Assembly: GCA_017427265.1 (NCBI GenBank) | Contig: JAFRTG010000010.1 | Span: 1-64,000 of the forward strand | Source: Oscillospiraceae bacterium | GTDB lineage: Bacteria > Bacillota > Clostridia > Oscillospirales > Ruminococcaceae | DNA: 64,000 bases | Reading direction: 5' to 3' | Shown here: positions 1 to 9,404 of the stretch, piece by piece | How positions within the stretch are numbered: the first letter of the stretch is position 1 | Layout of the letters: every line of letters begins with the position of its first letter | Notes under the pieces: model-generated | What the model saw: the letters and a program-made list of their open reading frames with translations, nothing else | Database searches by the model: none | What the model was told of the DNA's origin: nothing | Position numbers and translations under genes: made by a program

Positions 1-1
1 A

Positions 2-725
2 CATACAGCCTGCGATAAATACGGCTATGTCATGGATGTTGAAGTAACAGCCGGAAATGTGCATGACAGCGTAGCTTTTCCAAAGTTATACCGTAAACTC
101 CTGAAGCGTTTTCCCGGCATTGAAAAGGTCGTTGCAGATGCCGGTTATAAGATCCCGTATCTGGCAAAGCTGATCATTGACAGCGGCAGAATCCCGGTAT
201 TTCCATATAAGAGACCGATGGGGAAAGATGATTTTTTTCAGACCGTATGAGTATGTGTATGACGAATATTATGACTGCATTCTGTGTCCGGAGCATCATA
301 TTCTGAACTACGCCACAACAAACCGTAACGGATACAGGGAATACAAAAGCAAACCGTATATCTGTGAAAAGTGTCCGTCCAGAGAACAATGTACACATAG
401 CAGATCATGCCAGAAGACTGTCACGCGGCATATCTGGGAAGACTATATGGAGTTGGTTGAGGACAATCGTCACACTCCTGAAAATCAGGTGTTATATGCG
501 CGGCGCAAGGAAACGGTTGAACGTGTCTTTGCGGATGCTAAAGAGAAGCATGGTATGCGTTATACGCCGTACAGAGGCTTGGCTCAGGTCACAAAATGGG
601 TCAGGCTTAAATTTGCTGCCCTCAATTTGAAAAAACTGGCGATCCACCTCAGAAAGGATCGTCAGCCTTCGTTGTTTTATACTGTATATATCCCATTTTT
701 GTGTTCTGATCTTGTTTTTGCCTGA
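2..725 (+). pseudogene. IS1182-family transposase, C-terminal part, frameshifted and cut by the window edge
   Basis: This is the C-terminal half of a DDE transposase of the IS1182 type. The first reading frame (2-250) carries the second catalytic region (VVADAGYKIPYL) and runs out at a TGA. The remainder continues in the next frame from about position 222 with FFRPYEYVYDEYYD, the CPEHH and CEKCPSREQC cysteine pairs, and the family's C-terminal ERVFADAKEKHGMR block. The frames meet at a run of seven T (232-238). With six T the protein would read through as DDFFRPYEY, so a one-base insertion is the simplest explanation. The start lies outside the window. The family call is confident. Whether the shift is a dead copy, an error or slippage cannot be told from this sequence. 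Confidence 0.82.
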
Positions 726-891
726 TATTCTGTGTAATTAGCCCCTCTGCGTTGCTCGCAGAGGGGCTTTGTGGACAGACTGAGGCAGCTTCTCTGGCTT
801 TTCTTTTGAAAAGTTCAACTTCTGCCTCCGTTACCCGGAGGCGAATTACTGTTGAACGTACGGTGGATGGGTCAGGAGTTTTAGTTCTCAT
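649..891 (-). pseudogene. MobC-like ribbon-helix-helix protein, truncated by the IS element
   Basis: The ATG at 891 has a strong ribosome-binding site (AAAGGAGG, about 9 bases upstream). The first ~38 residues look like the N-terminus of a ribbon-helix-helix relaxosome accessory protein (MobC type): VIRLRVTEAEVELFKRKAREA, a beta strand followed by a charged helix. Recognisable homology stops near position 775. Beyond that the frame reads antisense through the terminator and end of the IS, so the last ~40 residues are junk. In intact relatives the helix is followed by a second helix of the VSEYIR type, which is missing here. A degenerate second copy lies just upstream (1066-1236). Inference: a mobilisation module of a plasmid or conjugative element was broken by IS insertion. 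Confidence 0.5.
741..770 (+). terminator. Rho-independent terminator after the IS transposase
   Basis: A perfect 10-bp stem (GCCCCTCTGC / GCAGAGGGGC) with a 7-base loop is followed by TTT, 15 bases after the transposase stop. It probably marks the right end of the element. Confidence 0.7.
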
Positions 892-1065
892 TGATTTTGG
901 CCTCCTTTAGGCATTATGGATTTCAGACCTTCTCAAAGAAGATTTCCGGATGATTAGGATCACATTGCTCATTAGCTCAAATAACAGTCACAAGATTCTC
1001 TGTCTCAGACAGATTAATGATGATGTAAGTATAATCTGGAAGCATATGAACAGTCTGAATCTTAT

Positions 1066-1236
1066 CTATACTACACTATCATCAAGTATATATCTGGACC
1101 TAATGTACTCGCTCACAGTTTTGTCTCCTTCCTCAACAGCTTTACTTCTAAAGTTTTCAACTTCTGCTTATGTCACTCGGAGGCAGATTACATATGTCTT
1201 TATAGAAGTTAGATTGGATTGCTTGAGTTTGGATAT
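1066..1236 (-). pseudogene. Second MobC-like ribbon-helix-helix gene, dead
   Basis: Read on the minus strand, this 57-codon stretch aligns with the gene at 891: VICLRVT-stop-AEVENFRSKA against VIRLRVTEAEVELFKRKA. It then continues into the expected second helix (TVSEYIRSRYIL) and ends at a TAG. Two lesions are visible. The start position, eight bases after a good AGGAGG, is ATA rather than ATG, and a TAA interrupts the frame where the other copy has GAG. It is therefore a recognisable but non-functional RHH gene. Its preserved C-terminal half shows what the IS-truncated copy has lost. Confidence 0.55.
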
Positions 1237-1290
1237 AAGAATAGCCTCCTTAATTTTTCCGCTGGTTAGAGGGCAAATAAATGCGTAGGA

Positions 1291-2235
1291 TTATATTGAG
1301 TATTCATCAAAAACGCCTTTGAATCCACAATCTCGAATAACTGATTTATACAGAGGATACTTAGCTCTATCAAAAGTGTTTAATTTCCATATTGTATTGT
1401 GCGTTGGAATACAATCCATCATTTTGCGAATATAGGGCTCATCAATGTTGTTGAACGAGAATCCGAAAGAATATATCTCATCGGGAACTTGTGTCATCAA
1501 CATAGAAAGCCATTCTTTGAACGAAGACGACTTAATAATGTCAGCTGTTGGCTTTCTAAGAGCATCAAACAAATCACCTAAAGCAAAATCTGCTCCCCAG
1601 TATTTTGACTCATATTCTTGCTGAAACATATCTTCGTCTTCAGCATGTCCAAAAATCAAGTTATCAAAATTCACTCTTCCATGAATGTGATATACATTCG
1701 GAATGGAATAAAGTGTCTCTAAAGTATTTGTATAATTAAACGATAAGAAGAGGTTATCTGAATCTGCCAACAATTTTTGAAAGTTAGGTAGTTGAGGACA
1801 GTCTATAGATATCTGTTCAATCCATTCGGTAAAATAATCTGATAACTTGCTAAAACATTCTGTCAATGCAACCGCATTATCTTCATTACGATATATCAGA
1901 TGTGATTCTTTATCATCGTCTTGTATCTCAAATTGTTCTAAAAACCATCTAAAATCAAGACGACCAAGGGCATTTTCAAAATCAGTCCAAGTGTCATAAT
2001 CATCAATATCTTTTGCCGCAGTAGCCAATGAAATAACATTAAGGAATAGTGGAATAAGGTCATCCGGATTATAAATGTTACATCCATCTTTATCCATTAT
2101 AGGATCCGGTATCGCAAATTGATCTATCTTTGAAGGCGGGCAAATACTTATTAAATACTTGTTGAAATCAGAGTATGCTGTGGGGAGACCATGCGCTCTA
2201 TCAAATCCGTTACCAACAATAAATAACCTGTTCAT
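1291..2235 (-). CDS. AbiH-family abortive infection protein
   Basis: The 314-residue protein opens with the family signature LFIVGNGFDRAHGLPTAYSDF (residues 4-24). It also has the conserved C-terminal segments SFNYTNTLE, HIHGR and IYSFGFSFNNIDEPYI. AbiH proteins were described in lactococci as phage abortive-infection factors; their biochemical activity is not settled. The ATG at 2235 follows an AGGAGG ribosome site. It is the last gene of the minus-strand polysaccharide operon, 60 bases after galE, with MobC debris downstream. Base composition is AT-rich like the capsule genes and unlike the core genes, which suggests it arrived with the capsule cassette or by separate transfer. Family assignment is firm. 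A role in phage defence here is inference. Confidence 0.85.
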   Translation of the reverse strand: MNRLFIVGNGFDRAHGLPTAYSDFNKYLISICPPSKIDQFAIPDPIMDKDGCNIYNPDDLIPLFLNVISLATAAKDIDDYDTWTDFENALGRLDFRWFLEQFEIQDDDKESHLIYRNEDNAVALTECFSKLSDYFTEWIEQISIDCPQLPNFQKLLADSDNLFLSFNYTNTLETLYSIPNVYHIHGRVNFDNLIFGHAEDEDMFQQEYESKYWGADFALGDLFDALRKPTADIIKSSSFKEWLSMLMTQVPDEIYSFGFSFNNIDEPYIRKMMDCIPTHNTIWKLNTFDRAKYPLYKSVIRDCGFKGVFDEYSI

Positions 2236-2295
2236 AGTAACCTCCTGTCTCTTCAGATTCGCTGTTACATTTGCTAAAAAGGGAACACACTGTGT

Positions 2296-3309
2296 TTATC
2301 CATATCCATCTGGATTCTGCCGCTGCCAGTTCCAGCTATCCCGACACATCTCTTCAATGCCGTATTCTGCTTTCCACCCAAGCGCTGTCCACGCTTTACT
2401 AGGATCAGAGTAGCAGGTAGCGATATCTCCCGGACGTCTGTCATCAATCACATATGGAATCTTGACATCATTGACTCTTTCAAAGGCTTTAACGATATCA
2501 AGAACACTGTATCCTTTGCCTGTGCCGAGATTATAGACTTCCACTCCGCAATTACTCTGAATCGCATTCAGAGCCTTGACATGACCTTTTGCTAGATCCA
2601 CCACATGGATATAATCTCTTACACCCGTTCCATCCGGTGTATCGTAGTCATTGCCAAAGATGTGGAGTTTGTCCCTCTTCCCAACTGCAACCTGTGTGAT
2701 ATACGGCATGAGGTTATTGGGAATTCCGTTCGGATTTTCGCCGATCAAGCCAGATTCATGCGCTCCGATTGGATTGAAATAACGAAGAAGAACAACGTTA
2801 TAGGTCGGATCAGCTGTGTGAAGGTCAATCAGCATCTGCTCAATCATCCATTTTGTCCAGCCATATGGGTTTGTGCAGATGCCTTTTGGACAATCTTCTG
2901 TAACCGGAATGACTTGCGGTTCACCGTAAACAGTTGCGGAGGAGGAAAAGATGATATTCTTGATTCCATGCTCGCGCAATGCGCCAATCAAGGTAAGTGT
3001 ACCGGTGATGTTGTTGTCATAGTATTCATGAGGATGTGAAACAGATTCACCAACTGCTTTGAGACCTGCAAAGTGGATGCAACAGTTAATCTGGTGCTTG
3101 TCTAAAATGATATTGAGTGCTTCCTTATCTCGAATATCTGTTTCATAGAACGGAATGGAAGTGCCAGTTATCTTCTCCACACGGTTAATGGCAATCTTAG
3201 AAGAATTGCAGAGATTATCAACTACAACTACAGAATGACCGGATGCTATTAATTCAATCAGTGTATGGGAGCCTATGTAGCCTGCTCCGCCTGTAACAAG
3301 TATATTCAT
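2296..3309 (-). CDS. galE: UDP-glucose 4-epimerase
   Basis: This enzyme interconverts UDP-glucose and UDP-galactose and would feed galactose into the surface polysaccharide made by the upstream genes. At 337 residues it has the usual family length. Visible motifs are the NAD-binding GGAGYIG (7-13), the Ser-rich FSSSATVYG around 121-129, the catalytic Tyr149-x3-Lys153 (YGWTK), and the C-terminal RRPGDIATCYSDP typical of GalE. The ATG has an AGGAGAA ribosome site. It sits near the 3' end of the capsule operon, after an acyltransferase and before the AbiH gene. Confidence 0.95.
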   Translation of the reverse strand: MNILVTGGAGYIGSHTLIELIASGHSVVVVDNLCNSSKIAINRVEKITGTSIPFYETDIRDKEALNIILDKHQINCCIHFAGLKAVGESVSHPHEYYDNNITGTLTLIGALREHGIKNIIFSSSATVYGEPQVIPVTEDCPKGICTNPYGWTKWMIEQMLIDLHTADPTYNVVLLRYFNPIGAHESGLIGENPNGIPNNLMPYITQVAVGKRDKLHIFGNDYDTPDGTGVRDYIHVVDLAKGHVKALNAIQSNCGVEVYNLGTGKGYSVLDIVKAFERVNDVKIPYVIDDRRPGDIATCYSDPSKAWTALGWKAEYGIEEMCRDSWNWQRQNPDGYG

Positions 3310-3365
3310 TACTTCTCCTATAGGTTTTTATTAAGACTCCAAGCAAGACTATTCATTTTGCCTCA

Positions 3366-4367
3366 TTATTTTCCAAAAAATTTTTTTAGTCTGGTTTTAT
3401 TCACAATCATACATATAATATACAATGCTATTATGGTTAGCACTAGGATAATGATCTTTTTTAATAAGATCATTTTAATTTCTGTGGAAGGAAGAAAAGA
3501 CCCAATCCTTTCAGACAAAAGTAAAATAATAAGTTGGTTTAGACATAGAAAAACAATGGAATCACGTCCCATTATTTTAATTACCGACAATGCTCTATCT
3601 AGTACTCTTTTTCTATAAAATTTAATATGTACCAATCTGAACATATTCCAAAAAGCTAATGATAACCCTATTGCGGAAACATAGAATAATGGCCATATTC
3701 CATAATAGCCCATCCTCAAATTTACATAGTCGTTAATCAAGCCTAAACAAGAGAACAATATAATGCTTAATACTGTATAAACTAAACCAGCTTTTTCTAA
3801 TTGTGCTTGTTTTTTATGTATTATCCCGCCCACTTGATAGAAAGCGACGCCTACCATACCTGCATCAATAGCCCAAGGGAGACGGAAAGGCAAATAATTA
3901 GCACAGATTATTCCAGCGATTGAAATTGCAAAAGACGTTAATGTTTTAATAATGTCACTTTTGAAATGCGTAAAAACAAAATAGAATACTATTTCAGAAA
4001 TAAACAATGCAGAAAGGAACCATAAAGCACCTGAAATTGGTATTCCATTATCGGCAGTATTCTCCCAAAGTAAAAGATACAATGCATGAAAATCAATCCT
4101 ACCTAATCGATAATAATATATTAAAATATGCATTAATCCAAATATAAAATATGGAAGTATCAAACATTTCAGTCTTTTTCTCAATAGAATCAGGAACTCC
4201 TGTTTTTTATAGAAATACCCAGATACAATAAAAAACATAGGCATATGAAAAATATGAATCCATTTATCAAATCCTCCTCCAAACGCCACATGTCCCATAA
4301 TCATTAGTAGGATTCCCCACGCTCTAAAGAGATCAATGTAATCGATTCGTTTATTTCTATCTCGCAT
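3366..4367 (-). CDS. Acyltransferase family 3 membrane protein
   Basis: An integral membrane O-acyltransferase of the OafA/WecH/NodX superfamily, about 333 residues with roughly ten hydrophobic segments. The N-terminal signature is present: RIDYIDLFRAWGILLMIMGH, then HIFHMPMFFIVSGYFYKK, with the conserved His of the first helix (MGH). Such enzymes add acetyl or similar groups to surface glycans or their lipid-linked precursors. Its place between the Wzx flippase and GalE in the operon supports decoration of the capsule repeat unit. The acyl donor and acceptor cannot be read from the sequence. Composition is very AT-rich. Confidence 0.85.
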   Translation of the reverse strand: MRDRNKRIDYIDLFRAWGILLMIMGHVAFGGGFDKWIHIFHMPMFFIVSGYFYKKQEFLILLRKRLKCLILPYFIFGLMHILIYYYRLGRIDFHALYLLLWENTADNGIPISGALWFLSALFISEIVFYFVFTHFKSDIIKTLTSFAISIAGIICANYLPFRLPWAIDAGMVGVAFYQVGGIIHKKQAQLEKAGLVYTVLSIILFSCLGLINDYVNLRMGYYGIWPLFYVSAIGLSLAFWNMFRLVHIKFYRKRVLDRALSVIKIMGRDSIVFLCLNQLIILLLSERIGSFLPSTEIKMILLKKIIILVLTIIALYIICMIVNKTRLKKFFGK

Positions 4368-4401
4368 TTCTTCCTCTTTTCATTATTCTTTATATCTTCG
4401 T

Positions 4402-5832
4402 TTAATCATAAGCGAGAATGCTAGATTTCTTAAATATCCATCTGCGAATTGCATATATGACAGCAGAAATAGCTAAATAAATAGCGGCTCCAATAAGTGT
4501 CTTAACGATTATACATACTAATTCGCTAGAGAACTGCAATGAAAAAGATTTTAATATCACAAACATTCCGATGCCAGATAGTAAAAAAGGAATAGCACGA
4601 ATAACTGGCTTCAAATAATCTTTTTCCTTGCAGACCATGCAGAATTGATATATGCATACAACACCTTCTGCAGTTAAAGTGCCGATTGCTGCACCAGTCG
4701 CTCGAAGATATGGAATTAGTAGGATATTCATCAGTATGTTCACCCCTGCGCCTAAAAAGACAGATATAACATATATTTTATCTCTATGTTGTGGAATAAG
4801 AAACTGAGTCCTTATAACATTAGCAAGTGCAATAAATACCGTACTAGGAGCTAAAACAGCAAATATACTAATACATGGTTCAAATCCTTTGCCAAAATAC
4901 CACGGAACAAATTCAGGGCTTACTCCTGCGATTCCAAAACCGATTGAAGAAGATAAAAATGCTGCAAACAGAATAGAAAGATATATATATTTGTCTCCTG
5001 TTTTTTCGTCTTTTTTCGCAACTAAATTTGACATTCGAGGTAGCATTACTGTTCCTAGAGCCATAATGAGTGACTCTGGTATATCTATTATTTTTTCTGA
5101 ATTCTGGTAAAACCCCACTTCTTTTAAATCTGTCATTCTTCCTAACATTATTTTATCCATTGATTTATATAAACTGACTGCAATCACTGGTAAGAAAAGA
5201 ATTAGATTAGGTTTAATATGATTTAGGATTTCTGAAATCGTAGGTTTAACAAAATGAGTGTATTTCTTTACAAAAGGCCATACTGCGATTTGACTTAAAA
5301 GGAAACTAGCTCCCATTATCAAGCCATATACATAAACATCTTTTTGATCTTTAACAAATGCGAATATACAGGCAACAGATAATAATTTGATGAGAGTATT
5401 TCTAGCCACAGTAAGTTTAAATTGCTCTATGCCAAAGAAAAACCAATTGATATCAAGTCCCGCCGAAATCACATAAAGAATCAACGCAATCGCCATTTTG
5501 CTTTGATTAAATAAACAAGCATACATAATATAAAGCAATAAAGCGGCTACTGAAAATAATAATTGCATAACATAAATACTTGAAAACGTCTTAGATAACT
5601 TCTCCTGATCTTCTCTAACAGCAGCAATAGTACGATTGCCATAATTATTTAAACCAAGCATTGCAAATAAAACGAAGTATTTAGCTATAGAAAAATAATA
5701 ACCATATTCTCCTATTCCATCTGCTCCAAGAATGCGAGATAAATAAGGTGTAGTAATTAAAGGAAGAATAAGAGCTAATACTTGATACATTGAATTGTAA
5801 ATGAAATTCCTACGTAAACTACTCGTTGCCAT
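4402..5832 (-). CDS. Polysaccharide flippase, Wzx type
   Basis: A 476-residue protein of the MOP superfamily (polysaccharide biosynthesis/export branch) with about 12-14 membrane spans. The start is typical: NFIYNSMYQVLALILPLITTPYLSRILGADGIGEYGY. The internal stretch GRMTDLKEVGFYQNSEKI is also characteristic. It would flip the undecaprenyl-linked repeat unit across the membrane before Wzy polymerises it. It lies directly after the Wzy-like gene (11-base gap) in a classic Wzx/Wzy-dependent operon. The exact sugar substrate is unknown. AT-rich base use matches the neighbouring glycosyltransferases. Confidence 0.9.
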   Translation of the reverse strand: MATSSLRRNFIYNSMYQVLALILPLITTPYLSRILGADGIGEYGYYFSIAKYFVLFAMLGLNNYGNRTIAAVREDQEKLSKTFSSIYVMQLLFSVAALLLYIMYACLFNQSKMAIALILYVISAGLDINWFFFGIEQFKLTVARNTLIKLLSVACIFAFVKDQKDVYVYGLIMGASFLLSQIAVWPFVKKYTHFVKPTISEILNHIKPNLILFLPVIAVSLYKSMDKIMLGRMTDLKEVGFYQNSEKIIDIPESLIMALGTVMLPRMSNLVAKKDEKTGDKYIYLSILFAAFLSSSIGFGIAGVSPEFVPWYFGKGFEPCISIFAVLAPSTVFIALANVIRTQFLIPQHRDKIYVISVFLGAGVNILMNILLIPYLRATGAAIGTLTAEGVVCIYQFCMVCKEKDYLKPVIRAIPFLLSGIGMFVILKSFSLQFSSELVCIIVKTLIGAAIYLAISAVIYAIRRWIFKKSSILAYD

Positions 5833-5843
5833 ACAGTCTCCTT

Positions 5844-7295
5844 TTAACTAGCTTTTTTATTGTTTTTCATGGTAATTAACCCGTTAAAGTAAAGGATTAA
5901 CATCGGCGGAAGATAGTTTACAAAGAATCTTCCTGAAATTATTTGCAAATTAGAATTGATTGAAGAGGCCAATATAAAACATAGATATAGCGATTGGTAC
6001 TCGTAAATAAAATTACTGTATCGATCTTCCTTATTGTAAGTGCGACTCTCCACCCAGAAGAGAAGAATAATACATATATCGACTAAAATAAAGCTAAATA
6101 TCCAAGAAAAATAAGCGCAAGAGGAAATTGACATTGGAATGATTTGTGAAGTAGAACTTCCTCCAAGTGCATATAAATTATAGTAATAATTCAACCTATC
6201 TTCTTGATTAATAAAACCCGCAATTCCTGGTACGGCACCTAAAAAATCGTTGAAAAATGTGAAAATAGTAATAGAATTATCATAACTTGAGATTGCTTGC
6301 AACCCCACTGCCGTAGGCAATATTCCAGAAGTATATTCTTGCATACCTCTTGCAAACTCTAATAAGATTCCAGAAATTGTTGAATCTTCTACATAGCGCC
6401 AAGGATTTTTATACATTGACACAATTGCAAATACAATAAGCAAACCGACAAAAGCTACCGCATTCAAAACTGTTCCTGTTTTGCCAAATCTTTTTGAAGT
6501 TATCAATATGAAAAGTACGAATGGTATGACAATATTCATTCGACTTGTACTAATACTTAAGAATACCAGAGCTGTAATCGCTATGTATGACCATATAATG
6601 TATTTCTTCTGACGCGATTTATCATACATTACAATAAAATAATTAATAAGAAGTCCAATTATTACTACGTTCAAAGTATGAAAAATCAGTGAAAGAGAAT
6701 TGTTAATTTCTATTTTTTCCGATAAGGCGGTATTATCACTAAATATAATCATTGATCTAGCAATATACTCTTTTCGATTGTGAATTATTGTTAATCCACC
6801 ACAGCCCAAGGCTAATAACAGAATTGGGCCAAAATTTATCTTTTGATATCTTATAATTATGTTCGATTTATTCTGGTCGGATTTTTCATATATTCGATGT
6901 GCTGCAAATGAAATAGTTGCAAATACTGAACACAGTTCTATAAGAATGATGATCGTAGCCATGTGATACGAAGTTTCGATAACATTGATTTGATAGTAAC
7001 GAGCAAGTTCGTAGTTGTGATTTATACTTGTAAAAAAAATCGTAACAACATATTTTAGGAACATGAGCACATTTAGTATTAAGACGCCCGGATATCTTAC
7101 AGAATAATAATGAATATCCTTCCCTAAAGCAAAACAAACAAAATAAACAAGTGGTATAATAGGCATTAATTCATAACCTATTCCCTTGTCCACTATAAAA
7201 GATACGAAAAAGGTGATTATTGAAAAAAAACAATTTGCAAAAAAGTAAATTCTGTATATATTGGGATACACATTTTGCTTGGCACTTACATTCAT
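5844..7295 (-). CDS. Probable O-antigen/capsule polymerase, Wzy-like
   Basis: A 483-residue polytopic membrane protein with about 11-12 hydrophobic segments and a large extracellular loop in the second half, the usual shape of a Wzy polymerase. Sequence identity in this family is low, so the call rests on topology and context: it is the only such protein in an operon that otherwise has flippase, chain-length kinase, phosphatase and transferases. Its ATG overlaps the stop of the upstream glycosyltransferase by four bases (ATGA), indicating coupled translation. It would join repeat units on the outer face of the membrane. No catalytic residue can be named. Confidence 0.75.
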   Translation of the reverse strand: MNVSAKQNVYPNIYRIYFFANCFFSIITFFVSFIVDKGIGYELMPIIPLVYFVCFALGKDIHYYSVRYPGVLILNVLMFLKYVVTIFFTSINHNYELARYYQINVIETSYHMATIIILIELCSVFATISFAAHRIYEKSDQNKSNIIIRYQKINFGPILLLALGCGGLTIIHNRKEYIARSMIIFSDNTALSEKIEINNSLSLIFHTLNVVIIGLLINYFIVMYDKSRQKKYIIWSYIAITALVFLSISTSRMNIVIPFVLFILITSKRFGKTGTVLNAVAFVGLLIVFAIVSMYKNPWRYVEDSTISGILLEFARGMQEYTSGILPTAVGLQAISSYDNSITIFTFFNDFLGAVPGIAGFINQEDRLNYYYNLYALGGSSTSQIIPMSISSCAYFSWIFSFILVDICIILLFWVESRTYNKEDRYSNFIYEYQSLYLCFILASSINSNLQIISGRFFVNYLPPMLILYFNGLITMKNNKKAS

Positions 7296-8245
7296 GTTCC
7301 TAGTTTTCCTCTATTCTTTCTTTTAGAAATCAAGCAGTATATATTATTAAAAATAATCCCAAAAACTATTCTAAGATTTCTCTTATCAGTAAATCTGAGC
7401 TTGAACATTTTGTGAAGTGCATTTCCAGCTTGCTTTCGTTCCTTTAGAAGAATACACTGATGAGCAATTCTATACAAAAATTGATACTCTATTTTATTCC
7501 GCAGTGTTTCCGGAACTTTTGAACAGTTCTCCATGAATAAATCTTTGTACTGTTTCTCGGCCGCTAGCGTTTTGAGGCTTACTTTTGAAATACCACTATT
7601 AGCATCATGCCAAAAGTAATTTAACAGTATTTCAGGCACTCTAATGACCTCATATCCTTTTAAAAAGAACTTCATTAACAAAGATGCATCTTGTCTGCTT
7701 GTTATGTTTTCAAATCCACCTACGCTAATTAACTTTTCTTTAGGACAAAACCACCACGAAGTAGCGGCTATGCAATTAATAGCATTCTCAAAAAGAAGTA
7801 CCCCTTCAAGATCTTTATGGTGAATATATGTTGTCCCATCTACTCTAATCATATTTGCGTAGCAATACACCATTGCAATATTGTCATTATTAGCATTAAT
7901 ATAAGTAAGATACTGTTTTTCTACTTTTTCAGGTAGATACTCATCATCATCATCTAAAAAACATATATACTTTCCTTTGGCATTTTCCACCCCTACATTT
8001 CGGGATAATCCACCGCCAAGGTTTTTTTTATTTTCTATTAATCTAATATTGTAATCGCAATATTTTTTTATCAATAATTCATTCTGATTTCGCACATCAG
8101 GAAATTCAGCATTATCATCTACAACAATTATTTCAATAGGCGAATAAGTCTGTGCAATAGCACTTTCGATAGCACGCTTTAATGTTTCATTTCTTTTGTA
8201 AGTTGGAATAACAATACTAATAAGTTCTCTAAAATCCTGACTCAT
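7292..8245 (-). CDS. Glycosyltransferase family 2
   Basis: A GT-A fold transferase of 317 residues. Visible motifs are the N-terminal SIVIPTYKRNETLKRAIESA, the nucleotide-sugar site VVDD, and the metal-binding CFLDDDDEYLPEKVE around residues 95-110. A typical SRQDASLLMKF acceptor-side segment lies near the middle. It would add one sugar of the repeat unit on the cytoplasmic side. It overlaps the Wzy gene by four bases and starts at an ATG with a GGGAG ribosome site. Sugar specificity cannot be assigned. Confidence 0.9.
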   Translation of the reverse strand: MSQDFRELISIVIPTYKRNETLKRAIESAIAQTYSPIEIIVVDDNAEFPDVRNQNELLIKKYCDYNIRLIENKKNLGGGLSRNVGVENAKGKYICFLDDDDEYLPEKVEKQYLTYINANNDNIAMVYCYANMIRVDGTTYIHHKDLEGVLLFENAINCIAATSWWFCPKEKLISVGGFENITSRQDASLLMKFFLKGYEVIRVPEILLNYFWHDANSGISKVSLKTLAAEKQYKDLFMENCSKVPETLRNKIEYQFLYRIAHQCILLKERKQAGNALHKMFKLRFTDKRNLRIVFGIIFNNIYCLISKRKNRGKLGT

Positions 8246-8264
8246 CTAGATACTCCCTTTTAAT

Positions 8265-9392
8265 CTATTTTCGTACTTTTAAATCCAATACATATTTATA
8301 AAATGAATGATAAAAATCACTTCTTCGCTTTTCCAAAGAACTTCGATCAAATCTTAAAGCAACTTCTAGCGAATGTGTTGACATTTCGCTCAATGTATTC
8401 TTTGAGAGTTTAGCGATGATATTTGCTATGTTCTGTGCAGGCCTCTTTTTTATATCAAATATCGCAGATTCCTGAAGCAATTCAGGGATTCCACCGATTC
8501 TCGAGCCCAAACAAGGTAGTCCTCTACTTTCTGCTTCTATTAAAGCCCTTGGCAAGCCTTCTGTTTGACTTGGCTGAATATATATATCTATTGAATCTAG
8601 CCAAGAGAAAACTTTTTCATGCGGTAAGCCTCCACAAAAAACAACCCTATCTTCAACTCCGAATTTCGCTGCCAATCCCTTAAGATATGAACTATCACCA
8701 TTACCCACGAGGTGATACACATAATTTGTTATGTTCATATCCTTCAGAATACGCAATGCTTCAATTACATACTCCTGCCCCTTGTAGCGAACATCAACAG
8801 CTCCTATAGTTCCAATTATATATTTCTTAGTCGGAGCGCAACAGTATGTTTTATTACTATTTACTATATGATCTATCTCGACATCAGAACAGCTAATACT
8901 ATGTCCACCTGTGGGATACTTATTTTGAAGGTATTGTTCTGTTACATACAAAATAAACGGTGCGTATTTAACATAATGTTTGGTTTTTAGATAACAATAC
9001 GGTGCTATTATTTTACCCTTAATTCCATGGTTTACCAAACTATCCCATGCACAGCCTACTACTTCTATCATTATTGGTTTTTTATAGCGCTTAGCAAGTT
9101 TACATGCTTTTAGCCCAAGAAATGATGGAAGTCTTACTATTACTCCATCTGTTTTCTTAATTAAATCACCCAAATCATTTCCTGATAAAGTACAATCACC
9201 ATATATCTTATATTTATCATGGATTATAGACCATTGATTTAATGTATGGTTTTCATCTATAATTCTGGCATAGACACATAGTGTATCATCTAAGCGTAAA
9301 TACCGTTGCAAAACTTCATTGTTTAATCCGCCAGTAGTATATATCTTTCCATTAACTCTACGAAACTTATGATCGTGAACAAATAAAAGCAT
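8265..9392 (-). CDS. Glycosyltransferase family 4 (GT-B fold)
   Basis: A 375-residue retaining transferase. The C-terminal nucleotide-sugar domain is clear: IIGTIGAVDVRYKGQEYVIEA, then YIQPSQTEGLPRALIEAESRGLPCLGS, which contains the family's E-x7-E element (EGLPRALIE). The N-terminal acceptor domain is more divergent (LLFVHDHKFRRVNGKIYTTGG). It would add a sugar to the lipid-linked repeat. It sits between the GT2 gene and the hexapeptide acyltransferases in a tightly spaced operon. The substrate is unknown. Confidence 0.9.
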   Translation of the reverse strand: MLLFVHDHKFRRVNGKIYTTGGLNNEVLQRYLRLDDTLCVYARIIDENHTLNQWSIIHDKYKIYGDCTLSGNDLGDLIKKTDGVIVRLPSFLGLKACKLAKRYKKPIMIEVVGCAWDSLVNHGIKGKIIAPYCYLKTKHYVKYAPFILYVTEQYLQNKYPTGGHSISCSDVEIDHIVNSNKTYCCAPTKKYIIGTIGAVDVRYKGQEYVIEALRILKDMNITNYVYHLVGNGDSSYLKGLAAKFGVEDRVVFCGGLPHEKVFSWLDSIDIYIQPSQTEGLPRALIEAESRGLPCLGSRIGGIPELLQESAIFDIKKRPAQNIANIIAKLSKNTLSEMSTHSLEVALRFDRSSLEKRRSDFYHSFYKYVLDLKVRK

Positions 9393-9404
9393 GTACTCTT
9401 CCTT

